A program made the position numbers and the translations under genes. A DNA stretch of 64,000 nt from Atlantibacter hermannii (GTDB lineage Bacteria; Pseudomonadota; Gammaproteobacteria; Enterobacterales; Enterobacteriaceae), in assembly GCF_009907385.1 (NCBI RefSeq), contig NZ_JAAATR010000073.1:114944-178943 (forward strand), written 5' to 3'. Below, piece by piece: positions 47,222-57,144 of this stretch. The notes under the pieces are model-generated. The model searched no databases. It was not told the DNA's origin and saw only the letters and a list, made by a program, of their open reading frames with translations. Position 1 is the first letter of the stretch. Each line of letters starts with the position of its first letter.

Positions 47222-48550
47222 TCACTTCATCATGACGGATTGGGCGATCGCCACACGGCCCGCGCCGTGGGTACGTCGCCACAGATAGACCGCGCAGGCG
47301 GCGCTGATCAGGCCGATAACCAGTACATAGGCGCAGATTAACCACGGCTCGCCGCCCAGCGATTCAGAGAACAGGGTCGCCAGCACCGGCGTTAACCCCC
47401 CGGCGAAGACGCCGGAAATCTGGTAGGCAAATGAAATGCCGGTATAACGCACCGAAGCGTCGAAACATTCCGAATAGACCGACGACATGGTGCCAAACAC
47501 CGCCGCATGGAAAATCCCGAACGGCACGATGATCGCCGCCCACACCAGCCAGATGTGATCCGCGTTGTAATGCATAATCGCAAAAGCCGGGAAGGCCGAC
47601 AGCCCGGACAGCGCCGCCCCCATGGCGTAGACCCGCGCCCGACCCCAGCGGTCCGCCATATAGCCCCAGAACGGAATAAAGAAGCTCATCACAAAGGCGC
47701 TGCCGAGTATCGCCACAATCGCCTGATCGCGCGGAATGTCCAGGGTCTGCGTCAGGTATGTCAGCGAAAACACCCCGAAGATATTAAAGAACACGCCGTC
47801 GATCAGGCGCATCCCCATGCAGGTAAACACCAGCCGGGTATGGGTGCGGAACAACTCCACCAGCGGGATGCGCTTCGGCGCATCTTTTTGCTTTTCCTGG
47901 GCTTTCAGGAAGTCCTCGGTTTCCGCCACGTTTTTACGGATATAGGTGCCGATAATCACAAACACCCCGCTGAGCAGGAACGGCACGCGCCAGCCCCAGG
48001 ACATAAAGTCCTCATCGGAAAGCGTAAACGACGCCAGGCCAATCGCGCCGGAGGCCAGCAGCAGCCCGAGAGACATGCCGACCTGGGGAATACTGGCGAA
48101 GAACGCCCGGTTCTTTTCGGGAGCCGATTCGTAGGTCATCAGCACTGCGCCGCCCCATTCGCCGCCGAGGCCGATGCCCTGAATCATACGGCAGGTAATC
48201 AGCAAGCACGGCGCCCACAGGCCAATCTGCTGATAGCTGGGTATCAGCCCTATCACCACCGTCGCGCCGCCCATGATCACCAGCGTCAGGATCAGCATAT
48301 TTTTGCGCCCAAGGGTGTCGCCGAAGTGGCCGAAAATAATCGCCCCGAGGGGCCGGGTCAGAAACCCGATAGCAAATACGCCGTAGGAAAGCAGTGTGGT
48401 AATAAACGGATCGCCCTCCGGGAAATAGAGTTTATTAAACACCATCCCGGCGACAGTGCCGTAGAGAAAAAAGTCATACCATTCAATGGTCGAGCCAAAC
48501 AGGCTGGACAGCGTAACGCGTCGCAGGTTACCGGCAGCGGGTTTATGCAT
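47222..48550 (-). CDS. MFS metabolite:H+ symporter (MHS family), probable DHPS importer
   Basis: 442 residues with 12 predicted helices. The MHS-type start SSLFGSTIEWYDFFLYG, followed by GHFGDTLGRKNML and QGIGLGGEWGGA, is characteristic of ShiA/KgtP/ProP relatives. Its place between hpsN-type catabolic dehydrogenases suggests uptake of DHPS, the role proposed for HpsU. The gene is 30 bp after the SDR gene. Confidence 0.82.
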   Translation of the reverse strand: MHKPAAGNLRRVTLSSLFGSTIEWYDFFLYGTVAGMVFNKLYFPEGDPFITTLLSYGVFAIGFLTRPLGAIIFGHFGDTLGRKNMLILTLVIMGGATVVIGLIPSYQQIGLWAPCLLITCRMIQGIGLGGEWGGAVLMTYESAPEKNRAFFASIPQVGMSLGLLLASGAIGLASFTLSDEDFMSWGWRVPFLLSGVFVIIGTYIRKNVAETEDFLKAQEKQKDAPKRIPLVELFRTHTRLVFTCMGMRLIDGVFFNIFGVFSLTYLTQTLDIPRDQAIVAILGSAFVMSFFIPFWGYMADRWGRARVYAMGAALSGLSAFPAFAIMHYNADHIWLVWAAIIVPFGIFHAAVFGTMSSVYSECFDASVRYTGISFAYQISGVFAGGLTPVLATLFSESLGGEPWLICAYVLVIGLISAACAVYLWRRTHGAGRVAIAQSVMMK

Positions 48551-48580
48551 GATGTGTTCCTCTGCGCTAAAAAGAAGAGA

Positions 48581-49336
48581 TCAAATGGCGCTGTATCCGC
48601 CGTCGACCATCAGGGTTTGCCCGGTGATATAGGCGCTGGCGTGGCTGGCGAGAAACAGCGTCACGCCATACAAATCTTCCATCTCGCCGTTACGCCCCAG
48701 ACAGGTGTGCTGCGCGTGACGTTCACGTAGCGCCTCGTCGGCAAATACCGGCCCGGTTAATGCGGTGGGGAAAAAACCCGGTCCAATGGCGTTGCACGTG
48801 ACACCGTCACGCCCCCAGCGTTGCGCGATGGCCCGCGTCAGCTGCACCACGCCGCCCTTGCCTGCGCCGTAGGGCGCGCTGTTGGCAAACGCCCGCGTCG
48901 ACTGGAGCGAGGCGATATTAATAATCCGTCCCCAGCGCCGCCGGGCCATGCCCGGGGCCAGCGCCTGGGTCAGGAAAAACGGCGCTTTGAGATGCAGCGC
49001 CAGCTGTTGATCCCACGCCGACTCGCTGACCTCTTCAAACGGCTGGCGCAAATTGACGCCCGCCGCGTTGACCAGGATATCCACCGCGCTGCAGGCCGCC
49101 GCCAGTTTGTCGATATCCGCTTTTTGGGTGATGTCCGCGCACAGGTAGCTGGCGCGCCCGCCCGCCGCTGACAGGCGCTGGACGGTTTCGGCCAGTTGGC
49201 CTTCGCGCCGGGCGGCGATGATCACCATGGCCCCGGACTGCGTCAGCGCGTCGGCCATCGCTGCGCCGATCCCGCTGCCGCCGCCGGTGACCAGCGCGGT
49301 TTTGCCGGTCAAATCAAACAGAGCTGAAGGTTGCAT
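48581..49336 (-). CDS. Short-chain dehydrogenase/reductase (candidate DHPS 2-dehydrogenase partner)
   Basis: 251 residues, classical SDR. The cofactor loop TGGGSGIG (17-24), NAAG motif, catalytic Ser in the ASLQS region, and Tyr-x3-Lys in YGAGK are all present; the C-terminus DGGYSA is typical. In the hpsN operon it would oxidise the 2-hydroxyl of DHPS or reduce the keto form. It is not of the SlcC (2-hydroxyacid dehydrogenase) family. It starts 9 bp downstream of the hpsN stop. Confidence 0.8.
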   Translation of the reverse strand: MQPSALFDLTGKTALVTGGGSGIGAAMADALTQSGAMVIIAARREGQLAETVQRLSAAGGRASYLCADITQKADIDKLAAACSAVDILVNAAGVNLRQPFEEVSESAWDQQLALHLKAPFFLTQALAPGMARRRWGRIINIASLQSTRAFANSAPYGAGKGGVVQLTRAIAQRWGRDGVTCNAIGPGFFPTALTGPVFADEALRERHAQHTCLGRNGEMEDLYGVTLFLASHASAYITGQTLMVDGGYSAI

Positions 49337-49345
49337 AGGAATTCC

Positions 49346-50875
<1,530 letters not shown>

Positions 50876-51008
50876 TCATCGATTTAAACGATTAACGCTT
50901 TTCCCCTTTCAGCAGCCTGTCAGCGCCCCCCTGCTATTCGTGAGCCGGATCCCAAAAAAGCGCCATCAGCGAAAATTAAATTTGCCCCTTTCCAGTCATT
51001 TAATATAT

Positions 51009-51022
51009 GTCATATACATGAG
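51009..51022. promoter_or_regulatory. Operator 2 (suyA side)
   Basis: GTCATATACATGAG, 13 of 14 bases identical to operator 1. It overlaps the end of the putative -10 and the transcription start, a position that suits a repressor. Confidence 0.72.
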
Positions 51023-51053
51023 TTGATTTAATGTGCACTAAACGGAGGCGAAC

Positions 51054-51338
51054 ATGAGTATCGATTTTGTCGTACACGATGACGGTGATTCAGTCGGTGT
51101 GGTGGTGATAGAGGGCGTCGAAGCCGGACAGAAGCTGACCGGCTGGATTATGGATCAGAACAAGACCATTGAATTCGAAGTCAAAAATGACATCCCTATC
51201 GGCCATAAGCTGGCGATCCGCGATCTCGCCGTCAATGACTCGGTCATTAAATATGGCGAAGACATTGGCCGGGTCGTTTCGGCAATCAAGCAAGGCGAAC
51301 ATCTGCATGTACACAATGTGAAAACCAAAAGGTGGTAA
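51054..51338 (+). CDS. suyA: (2R)-sulfolactate sulfo-lyase small subunit SuyA
   Basis: 94 residues, a single SAF domain, as found in the small subunit of split UxaA-type lyases. [10 protein letters not shown] and [10 protein letters not shown] are the typical SAF features. With SuyB it removes sulfite from (R)-sulfolactate and gives pyruvate. GGAGG lies six bases before the ATG. The stop overlaps the suyB start. Altronate or galactarate dehydratase small subunits have the same domain; the HpsN, ComC and exporter neighbours decide for SuyA. Confidence 0.87.
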   Translation: MSIDFVVHDDGDSVGVVVIEGVEAGQKLTGWIMDQNKTIEFEVKNDIPIGHKLAIRDLAVNDSVIKYGEDIGRVVSAIKQGEHLHVHNVKTKRW

Positions 51339-52510
51339 TGATGGAAATCAAAGGACGTCAGTTTGCAGGTTATCGCCGTGAAAATGGCCGGGTCGGTATC
51401 CGCAACCATGTGATTGTGCTGCCGGTGGATGATATCTCCAACGCGGCGGCGGAAGCGGTGGCGAACAACATTAAGGGCACCATTGCCCTGCCGCACCCTT
51501 ACGGGCGTTTGCAGTTTGGCGAAGATCTGGAGCTGCACTTTCGTACCCTGATCGGCACCGGCTGCAACCCTAACGTGGCGGCGGTGATCGTCATCGGCAT
51601 CGAGCCGGGCTGGACCCAGCGCGTGGTGGATGGCATTAAAGCCACCGGCAAACCGGTCGCCGGTTTCTGGATTGAGCAGAACGGCGATCACAACACCATC
51701 TGCAATGCCTCGCGTAAAGCGCGCGAGTTTTCACAATATGCCTCTGAGCTACAGCGCGAAATGTGCGACATCAGCGAGCTGTGGGTGTCCACCAAGTGCG
51801 GCGAATCGGATACCACCTCCGGCTGCGGCGCCAACCCTGCCGTGGGCAACCTGTTCGACCGGCTGTATGAGAATGGCAACACCCTGCTGTTCGGTGAAAC
51901 CTCGGAGTTGACGGGCGGCGAGCATCTGGTGGCGGCGCGCTGCGCCAGTGACGATGTGCGCCAGAAGTTCCAGTTTATGTTCGACCGCTACAGCGCGATG
52001 ATCGACCGCTGGAAAACCAGCGATCTGTCCGAGTCGCAGCCCACCAAAGGGAATATCGAAGGCGGGCTGACCACCATCGAAGAGAAAGCGCTCGGCAACA
52101 TCCAGAAAATCGGCAAGAAATGCCGGGTGGACGGCGTGCTGGATAAAGCCGAAATGCCCACCGGGCCGGGGCTGTGGTTTATGGACTCCTCCTCCGCCGC
52201 CGCCGAAATGGTGACGTTGTGCGCCGCCGGGGGCTATGTGGCGCACTTCTTCCCCACCGGCCAGGGCAACGTGATCGGCAACCCCATCCTGCCGGTGATC
52301 AAGGTGTGCGCCAACCCGCGCACCGTGCGCACCATGTCGGAACACATTGACGTGGATGTCTCGGCGATTTTACGCCGCGAAATGAATCTCGACGGCGCAG
52401 GGGATGCGCTGCTGGAGAGCCTGTTGCGCACCGCCAATGGCCGCCTGACCGCCGCCGAGGCGCTGGGGCACCGGGAGTTTGTTCTTACCCGTATTTTCGA
52501 AAGCGCCTGA
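51338..52510 (+). CDS. suyB: (2R)-sulfolactate sulfo-lyase large subunit SuyB
   Basis: 390 residues, UxaA family without an own SAF domain, which fits a split enzyme with SuyA. Conserved features: [12 protein letters not shown] near residue 18, LIGTGCNPN, the Cys-rich [17 protein letters not shown] and [13 protein letters not shown]. The first ATG overlaps the suyA stop (TAATG); a second ATG follows immediately. Known SuyAB enzymes are iron-dependent. Confidence 0.88.
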   Translation: MMEIKGRQFAGYRRENGRVGIRNHVIVLPVDDISNAAAEAVANNIKGTIALPHPYGRLQFGEDLELHFRTLIGTGCNPNVAAVIVIGIEPGWTQRVVDGIKATGKPVAGFWIEQNGDHNTICNASRKAREFSQYASELQREMCDISELWVSTKCGESDTTSGCGANPAVGNLFDRLYENGNTLLFGETSELTGGEHLVAARCASDDVRQKFQFMFDRYSAMIDRWKTSDLSESQPTKGNIEGGLTTIEEKALGNIQKIGKKCRVDGVLDKAEMPTGPGLWFMDSSSAAAEMVTLCAAGGYVAHFFPTGQGNVIGNPILPVIKVCANPRTVRTMSEHIDVDVSAILRREMNLDGAGDALLESLLRTANGRLTAAEALGHREFVLTRIFESA

Positions 52511-52595
52511 CCCTTTGCCCGCCGTCCTGGCGGGTCTCTCTTTACGCTTGCCTGCGGCGCCGTTCGGGCGCCGATTCTCACGCGAGGATATCCAG

Positions 52596-53900
52596 ATGCG
52601 ATTGCTCAAGCACCTCTACGTCCAGGTTTTAATCGGCCTGGTCGCCGGGGTCGCTGTGGGGTACGCCTTTCCTGATTTTGCTGTTCAGATGAAACCCCTT
52701 GGCGACACCTTTATCCGTCTTATCAAAATGATCGTGACCTTAGTGATTTTTTGTACCGTGGCGATTGGCATTGCCCGGATGGAAAGCCTGAAACAGGTGG
52801 GCAAAGTCGGCGGCAAAACGCTGATTTACTTCGAAGTGGTCACTACCCTGGCGCTGGTGATCGGCATGGTGGTCGCTGATGTGATGAAGCCCGGCGCGGG
52901 CATGAACGTTGACGCCAGCAAGCTGGACGGCAGCGCCGTGAACCATTACGTCAATGCCAGCGAGCACAGCAAAGGCTTTATGGAGCAGATCATTCCCGAT
53001 TCGGTGATCGGCGCATTCGCTCAGGGCAACCTGCTCCAGGTACTGCTGTTCTCGGTGCTGTTCGGCGTGGCGCTGTCGCTGGCGTCCCAGCGCAGCGCGT
53101 TTATCACCAAAACCATCGAGCAGTGCGGCGAGGTGCTGATGCGCATCGTCGAGCTGATTATGCGCCTTGCGCCCCTCGGCGCGTTCGGGGCGATCGCCTT
53201 TACCGTAGGGAAATATGGCCTGACCTCGTTGCAGCATCTCGGGATGCTGATCGTCTGCCTGTATATCACCAGTTTTTTGTTTATCGGCGGCGTGCTGGGG
53301 CTGATCTGCAAACTGGTGGGGGTGAGTTTGTGGCGCCTGATCCTCTATTTCCGCGAAGAACTGCTGATCGTGCTGGGCACCTCGACCACCGAATCGGTGC
53401 TGCCCCGGCTGATGGTCAAAATGGAAAAGTTAGGCTGCGACCGCGCCATCGTTGGGCTGGTGCTGCCGACCGGCTACTCCTTCAATCTGGACGGCGCGGC
53501 GATTTATTTGACCATGACGGCGCTGTTTATCGCCCAGGCCACCAATACCGATCTTACCCTGTGGCAGCAAATCAGCCTGCTGCTGATTTTACTGCTGACC
53601 TCCAAAGGCGGCGCGGGGGTGGCGGGCGCGGCGCTGATCGCGCTCACCGCGACGCTGGCGACCCACAATATTATCCCGCTGGCGGGGATTACTCTGGTGC
53701 TGGGCATCGACCGCATTCTGAACGAGATGCGCGCCGTCACCAATATGATCGGCAACGTGGTGGCGACGCTGGTGATCGCCCGCTGGGAGCAAAAGCTCGA
53801 TCTGGCGACGGCCCGGGAACAGCTGCGCATCGGCCCCGGCAAGATTACCCTGCCGCAGGATGCACTGGTCCCTGAGCCGGAAGAAAGGAGTATGCCGTGA
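52596..53900 (+). CDS. DctA/GltP-family (DAACS) dicarboxylate carrier, probable sulfolactate importer
   Basis: 434 residues, DctA-like sodium or proton symporter. Re-entrant loop and substrate motifs are present: GTSTTESVLPRL (HP1), PTGYSFNLDGAA, TSKGGAGVAGAAL (HP2) and the GIDRILNEMRAVTNMIGN helix with its carboxylate-binding Arg. Encoded 85 bp after suyB and with a stop that overlaps the comC start, so in the suy operon. Sulfolactate is a close analogue of malate, which makes it a likely substrate. AGGA precedes the ATG at 52596. Confidence 0.85.
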   Translation: MRLLKHLYVQVLIGLVAGVAVGYAFPDFAVQMKPLGDTFIRLIKMIVTLVIFCTVAIGIARMESLKQVGKVGGKTLIYFEVVTTLALVIGMVVADVMKPGAGMNVDASKLDGSAVNHYVNASEHSKGFMEQIIPDSVIGAFAQGNLLQVLLFSVLFGVALSLASQRSAFITKTIEQCGEVLMRIVELIMRLAPLGAFGAIAFTVGKYGLTSLQHLGMLIVCLYITSFLFIGGVLGLICKLVGVSLWRLILYFREELLIVLGTSTTESVLPRLMVKMEKLGCDRAIVGLVLPTGYSFNLDGAAIYLTMTALFIAQATNTDLTLWQQISLLLILLLTSKGGAGVAGAALIALTATLATHNIIPLAGITLVLGIDRILNEMRAVTNMIGNVVATLVIARWEQKLDLATAREQLRIGPGKITLPQDALVPEPEERSMP

Positions 53901-54895
53901 ACGATCTCGTTTCTGTCAGCGTGGCGCAGCTGGATGCCCTTGCCCGCCAGGCGTTAGTGAAAACCGGCGTCACGGCGCAGGCCGCCGATGCGACCTGCCA
54001 GGCGCTGATGGCGGCGGAACGTGCGGGCATTGCCTCGCACGGTTTCGCGCGGCTGCCGTTCTATCTCGATCAGTTGATCAGCGGCAAACTCAACCCGGCT
54101 GCGCGCCCCGCCATCACCCAGCGCGGCGCGGTGCTGAACGTCGACGCTGACGCCGGGCTGGCGTTCCCCGCCGTGCAGGCCGGGCTGGCGCGCGGCCTGG
54201 CGCTGACGGACGAGTGTGGCGTGGTGGCGGTGGCGATTGGCCGTTCGCACCATTTCGGCATGGCGGGATACTATGTCGAGCAGGCGGCGCGGCGCGGTAT
54301 GCTGTGCCTGGCCTTCAGCAACGGCCCGGCGGCGATGGCCCCCTGGGGCGGGCAGACGCCGCTGTTCGGCACTAATCCCATCGCCTTCGCTTCGCCGCGC
54401 AGGGACGACGAACCCCTGGTGATCGATCTGTCGCTCTCTGAGGTGGCGCGCGGGAAAATCATGATAGCCAGCCAGCAGCAGCAGGCGATCCCCTGTGGCT
54501 GGGCGCTCGATCGCCACGGCGAGCCGACTACCGACCCTGATGCCGCGCTGGCGGGCAGTATGGCCCCCACCGGCGGCGCGAAGGGCGCCGCGCTGGCGCT
54601 GATGGTGGAGCTGTTAACGGCGGGCTTAACCGGCAGCAACTACGGCTTCCAGGCCAGTTCGTTTTTCACCGCTGAAGGCGAACCGCCGCTGATTGCGCAG
54701 CTGGTACTGTTGTTTAACCCGGCGTTTTTCCCGCCGGGGTATCTGCAACGCAGCGAGCCGTTGTTCAGCGCGATGCTGGCGCAGCCTGGGGTGCGCTTGC
54801 CGGGCGAACGGCGGCGGGAAGTCGCCAGGCAAAACAGCGATGCGTTGCTGATGCCCGGCGCGCTCATGGAACAGTTGCGGATCAGAGCTGGTTAA
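53897..54895 (+). CDS. comC: LDH2/MDH2-family dehydrogenase, probable (2R)-3-sulfolactate dehydrogenase ComC (GTG start)
   Basis: 332 residues of the malate/L-lactate/sulfolactate dehydrogenase family. The catalytic His is in ERAGIASHGFARLP, and GRSHHFGMAGYY is the cofactor region. ComC oxidises (R)-sulfolactate to sulfopyruvate reversibly with NAD(P). The GTG at 897-899 of this kilobase overlaps the upstream stop (GTGA); AAGGAG is six bases before it. Other members act on ureidoglycolate or diketogulonate, so the name is by context. It ends overlapping the GntR gene by 14 bp. Confidence 0.78.
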   Translation: MNDLVSVSVAQLDALARQALVKTGVTAQAADATCQALMAAERAGIASHGFARLPFYLDQLISGKLNPAARPAITQRGAVLNVDADAGLAFPAVQAGLARGLALTDECGVVAVAIGRSHHFGMAGYYVEQAARRGMLCLAFSNGPAAMAPWGGQTPLFGTNPIAFASPRRDDEPLVIDLSLSEVARGKIMIASQQQQAIPCGWALDRHGEPTTDPDAALAGSMAPTGGAKGAALALMVELLTAGLTGSNYGFQASSFFTAEGEPPLIAQLVLLFNPAFFPPGYLQRSEPLFSAMLAQPGVRLPGERRREVARQNSDALLMPGALMEQLRIRAG

Positions 54896-55628
54896 AGTAC
54901 GCGTGGTGCCGGGTGAGTACCGTGGAGACGCGGTACTCCACCGGTTTATCCTGAAAATCCCGCGCGATGCGGTAAACGCGCAGCAGCGCCTCACCTTCCT
55001 CCGCCTCCAGATGCAGCACCTCTTCCGGCCCCGCATTGACGGCTTTAATCTGTTCGTGCGCATTCGCCACGGTGCAGGCGAATTTCTGCTGATAAAGCTG
55101 GTAAAGGGTATTGGGCAGAATTTCCGGGTCGCGATCGAGGCCGGTAAACAGCGCGGCATCCACGTAAACGTGCTCAAGGATCGCCGGCGCGCCATCCAGG
55201 TCCCGTACCCGCCAGATGTGGATCACTTTGCTGCCCGGCGCGATATCCAGCGCGGCGGCCTCCTCCTGGGACGCCGTGCGCAGATGGCGTGCCAGCACCC
55301 GCGACAGCGGCAGCGAACGCTCGCCGTTCTCCCTCAGGATATTAAAGAAGCGGAACAGCGCGCTGTCGGAGTCGTGGGCCGCCACCACGGTGCCTTTGCC
55401 CTGGTAGCGGATCACCACGTTATTGCTGACCAGTTCGTTGAGCGCCTTGCGTAAGGTGCCGATGCTGACGTTATACGCCTCGGCAAGGCTGGCCTCGCTG
55501 GGGATATAGGTGCCCGCTGGCCACTCGCCGGAGGCGATCCTTTCCAGCAACAGCTGGCTGATTTGCAGATAAAGCGGCTGAAAAACGGCTGACTTCATTT
55601 CAGCAGAGGGTGAAATGTCCTGATTCAT
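54882..55628 (-). CDS. GntR/HutC-type regulator of the sulfonate island
   Basis: 248 residues: GntR winged helix (about 16-84, with GTYIPSEASLAEAYNVSIGTLRKAL, core SIGTLRKAL) and a UTRA effector domain (about 95-240). HutC-subfamily repressors release DNA on binding a small acid or sugar derivative. GGAGGAAGG precedes the ATG. It is convergent with comC. Expected target: the GTCAT-N4-ATGAC sites. The effector may be DHPS or sulfolactate. Confidence 0.85.
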   Translation of the reverse strand: MNQDISPSAEMKSAVFQPLYLQISQLLLERIASGEWPAGTYIPSEASLAEAYNVSIGTLRKALNELVSNNVVIRYQGKGTVVAAHDSDSALFRFFNILRENGERSLPLSRVLARHLRTASQEEAAALDIAPGSKVIHIWRVRDLDGAPAILEHVYVDAALFTGLDRDPEILPNTLYQLYQQKFACTVANAHEQIKAVNAGPEEVLHLEAEEGEALLRVYRIARDFQDKPVEYRVSTVLTRHHAYFNQL

Positions 55629-56028
55629 GCGTACCTTCCTCCCGGAACGAGTCCTTCAACATCGAATTAGAATTACTATGACATATAGAGGAGTGACTGG
55701 CATCTTTTGCGGTGAAATTTCGTGAGGATGTGGCGTTTTTTGCGCCGGTTTTTTGCACGCCTTTACTCTGGTTGAGTTGATGATGGAAATAAGGTTTCTT
55801 TTAGGCGCTCACCTCTGCAGCCGCAGCAATAACGTTACTATTTGATATACATCAATTTTTACAAAAATTCAGTTTTCAGAAAACCACTCTGCTGAGCCCT
55901 TATGCTGCCGTTCTGCGCGCTTCGCACAGGCATACCGGTTATTTCGATTAATTATAACGATATAATTAATTTTTCTTTTTCCCGGCTTTGCTCCATGCTC
56001 AGTCCTATACATGAGAAGGGAGTACGAC
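55629..56028. promoter_or_regulatory. Divergent control region of the GntR gene and the exporter gene
   Basis: 400 bp without a gene and very AT-rich from about 55800. A half-site-like TATGACATATA at 55677-55687 matches, on the other strand, the 11 bases covering the left side of operator 2. The third full operator is at 56002-56015. Confidence 0.55.
56002..56015. promoter_or_regulatory. Operator 3 (exporter side)
   Basis: GTCCTATACATGAG, 12 of 14 bases identical to operator 1. It lies directly before the AAGGGAG ribosome site of the YeiH-like exporter and links this gene to the hps/suy regulon. Confidence 0.6.
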
Positions 56029-57087
56029 ATGGCCGAGATTTCCAGCACGCACGATCGGTACGACGTTAAACGCTTTATCCCCGGCCTGGCGCTGACGGCG
56101 ATCATTGCCTTCGCCACCGCCTGGATCGGCACGGTTCCCGCCGTCTCGGCGCTGGGGCTCGGGGCGTTAACCCTGGCCATTATCGTCGGCATCGTGCTGG
56201 GGAATACCCTTTATCCGGCGGCGCATCCGTTGTGTGATGAAGGCGTGCAGTTTGCCAAACAGAAGCTGCTGCGCCTCGGCATTATCCTCTACGGCTTCCG
56301 CCTGACTTTTCAGCAGGTGATGGACGTTGGGTTAAGCGGCGTGGCGATTGATATCGTGATGCTCACCAGCACCTTTCTGCTGGCGACCTTTATCGGCGCG
56401 CGGCTCATGAAACTCGACCTGAAAACCGCCTGGCTTATCGGCGCGGGCAGCAGCATTTGCGGCGCGGCGGCGGTACTGGCGACCGCGCCGGTGGTAAAAG
56501 CCGAATCCTCCAAAGTCGCCGTGGCCGTCGCTACCGTGGTGATCTTCGGCACCCTTGGTATCTTTCTTTACCCGGTCATCTGGCATGAAGTCGCCAGCCA
56601 CTATCCGGCTATCTCGACGACTCAGTTTGGCATCTATACCGGTTCAACCATGCATGAGGTCGCCCAGGTGGTGGCGGCGGGCCACGCGGTCAGTCCGGAA
56701 ACCGAAAGCGCGGCGGTGATTGCCAAAATGCTGCGGGTGATGATGCTGGCCCCGTTTCTGTTGCTGTTGAGCATTGCGGTCAGCCGTCATGTAGGGCACG
56801 ACGGCGCGCATAAGCAACCCATCGTGTTCCCGTGGTTCGCCCTGATGTTCATCCTGGTCGCGCTGTTTAACTCCTTCCATCTGCTGCCCGGGCAATGGGT
56901 GGCGGCGATCAACGTGGTGGATAACGTACTGCTGGCGATGGCGATGGCGGCGCTGGGCCTGACCACCCGCATCAGCCAGTTGATGAAAGCGGGACTGAAA
57001 CCGTTCCTGCTGGGCCTGGTCCTGTTTGGATGGCTGATTATTGGCGGCGGTGCGATAAATCTCGCCATCCACAGCTGGGCAGGCTGA
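56029..57087 (+). CDS. YeiH-family putative sulfate/sulfite exporter (SuyZ-like)
   Basis: 352 residues, PSE family (UPF0324), about ten helices. It is close to E. coli YeiH (349 aa): shared segments include RFIPGLALTAII, LLRLGIILYGFRLTF, GAGSSICGAAAVLAT and GSTMHEVAQVVAAGHA. Relatives named SuyZ, TauZ or CuyZ accompany sulfonate lyases and are thought to export the sulfite or sulfate released. The ATG at 56029 is chosen because AAGGGAG lies before it; an in-frame ATG at 56011 falls inside operator 3. Confidence 0.82.
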   Translation: MAEISSTHDRYDVKRFIPGLALTAIIAFATAWIGTVPAVSALGLGALTLAIIVGIVLGNTLYPAAHPLCDEGVQFAKQKLLRLGIILYGFRLTFQQVMDVGLSGVAIDIVMLTSTFLLATFIGARLMKLDLKTAWLIGAGSSICGAAAVLATAPVVKAESSKVAVAVATVVIFGTLGIFLYPVIWHEVASHYPAISTTQFGIYTGSTMHEVAQVVAAGHAVSPETESAAVIAKMLRVMMLAPFLLLLSIAVSRHVGHDGAHKQPIVFPWFALMFILVALFNSFHLLPGQWVAAINVVDNVLLAMAMAALGLTTRISQLMKAGLKPFLLGLVLFGWLIIGGGAINLAIHSWAG

Positions 57088-57105
57088 CGATGGAATTAAG
57101 GTACA

Positions 57106-57132
57106 AAAAAACCCGCGTAACGCGGGTTTTTT
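57106..57132. terminator. Bidirectional terminator between exporter gene and trg
   Basis: A perfect 12-bp stem (57106-57117 with 57121-57132) with a 3-nt loop, A run on the left and T run on the right. Confidence 0.9.
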
Positions 57133-57144
57133 ATTTTACCGAAC

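Noticed and set aside
47507..48730. 407-codon open frame on the plus strand
   Set aside because: Antisense to the MHS importer gene; His/Arg/Gln-rich without recognisable fold.
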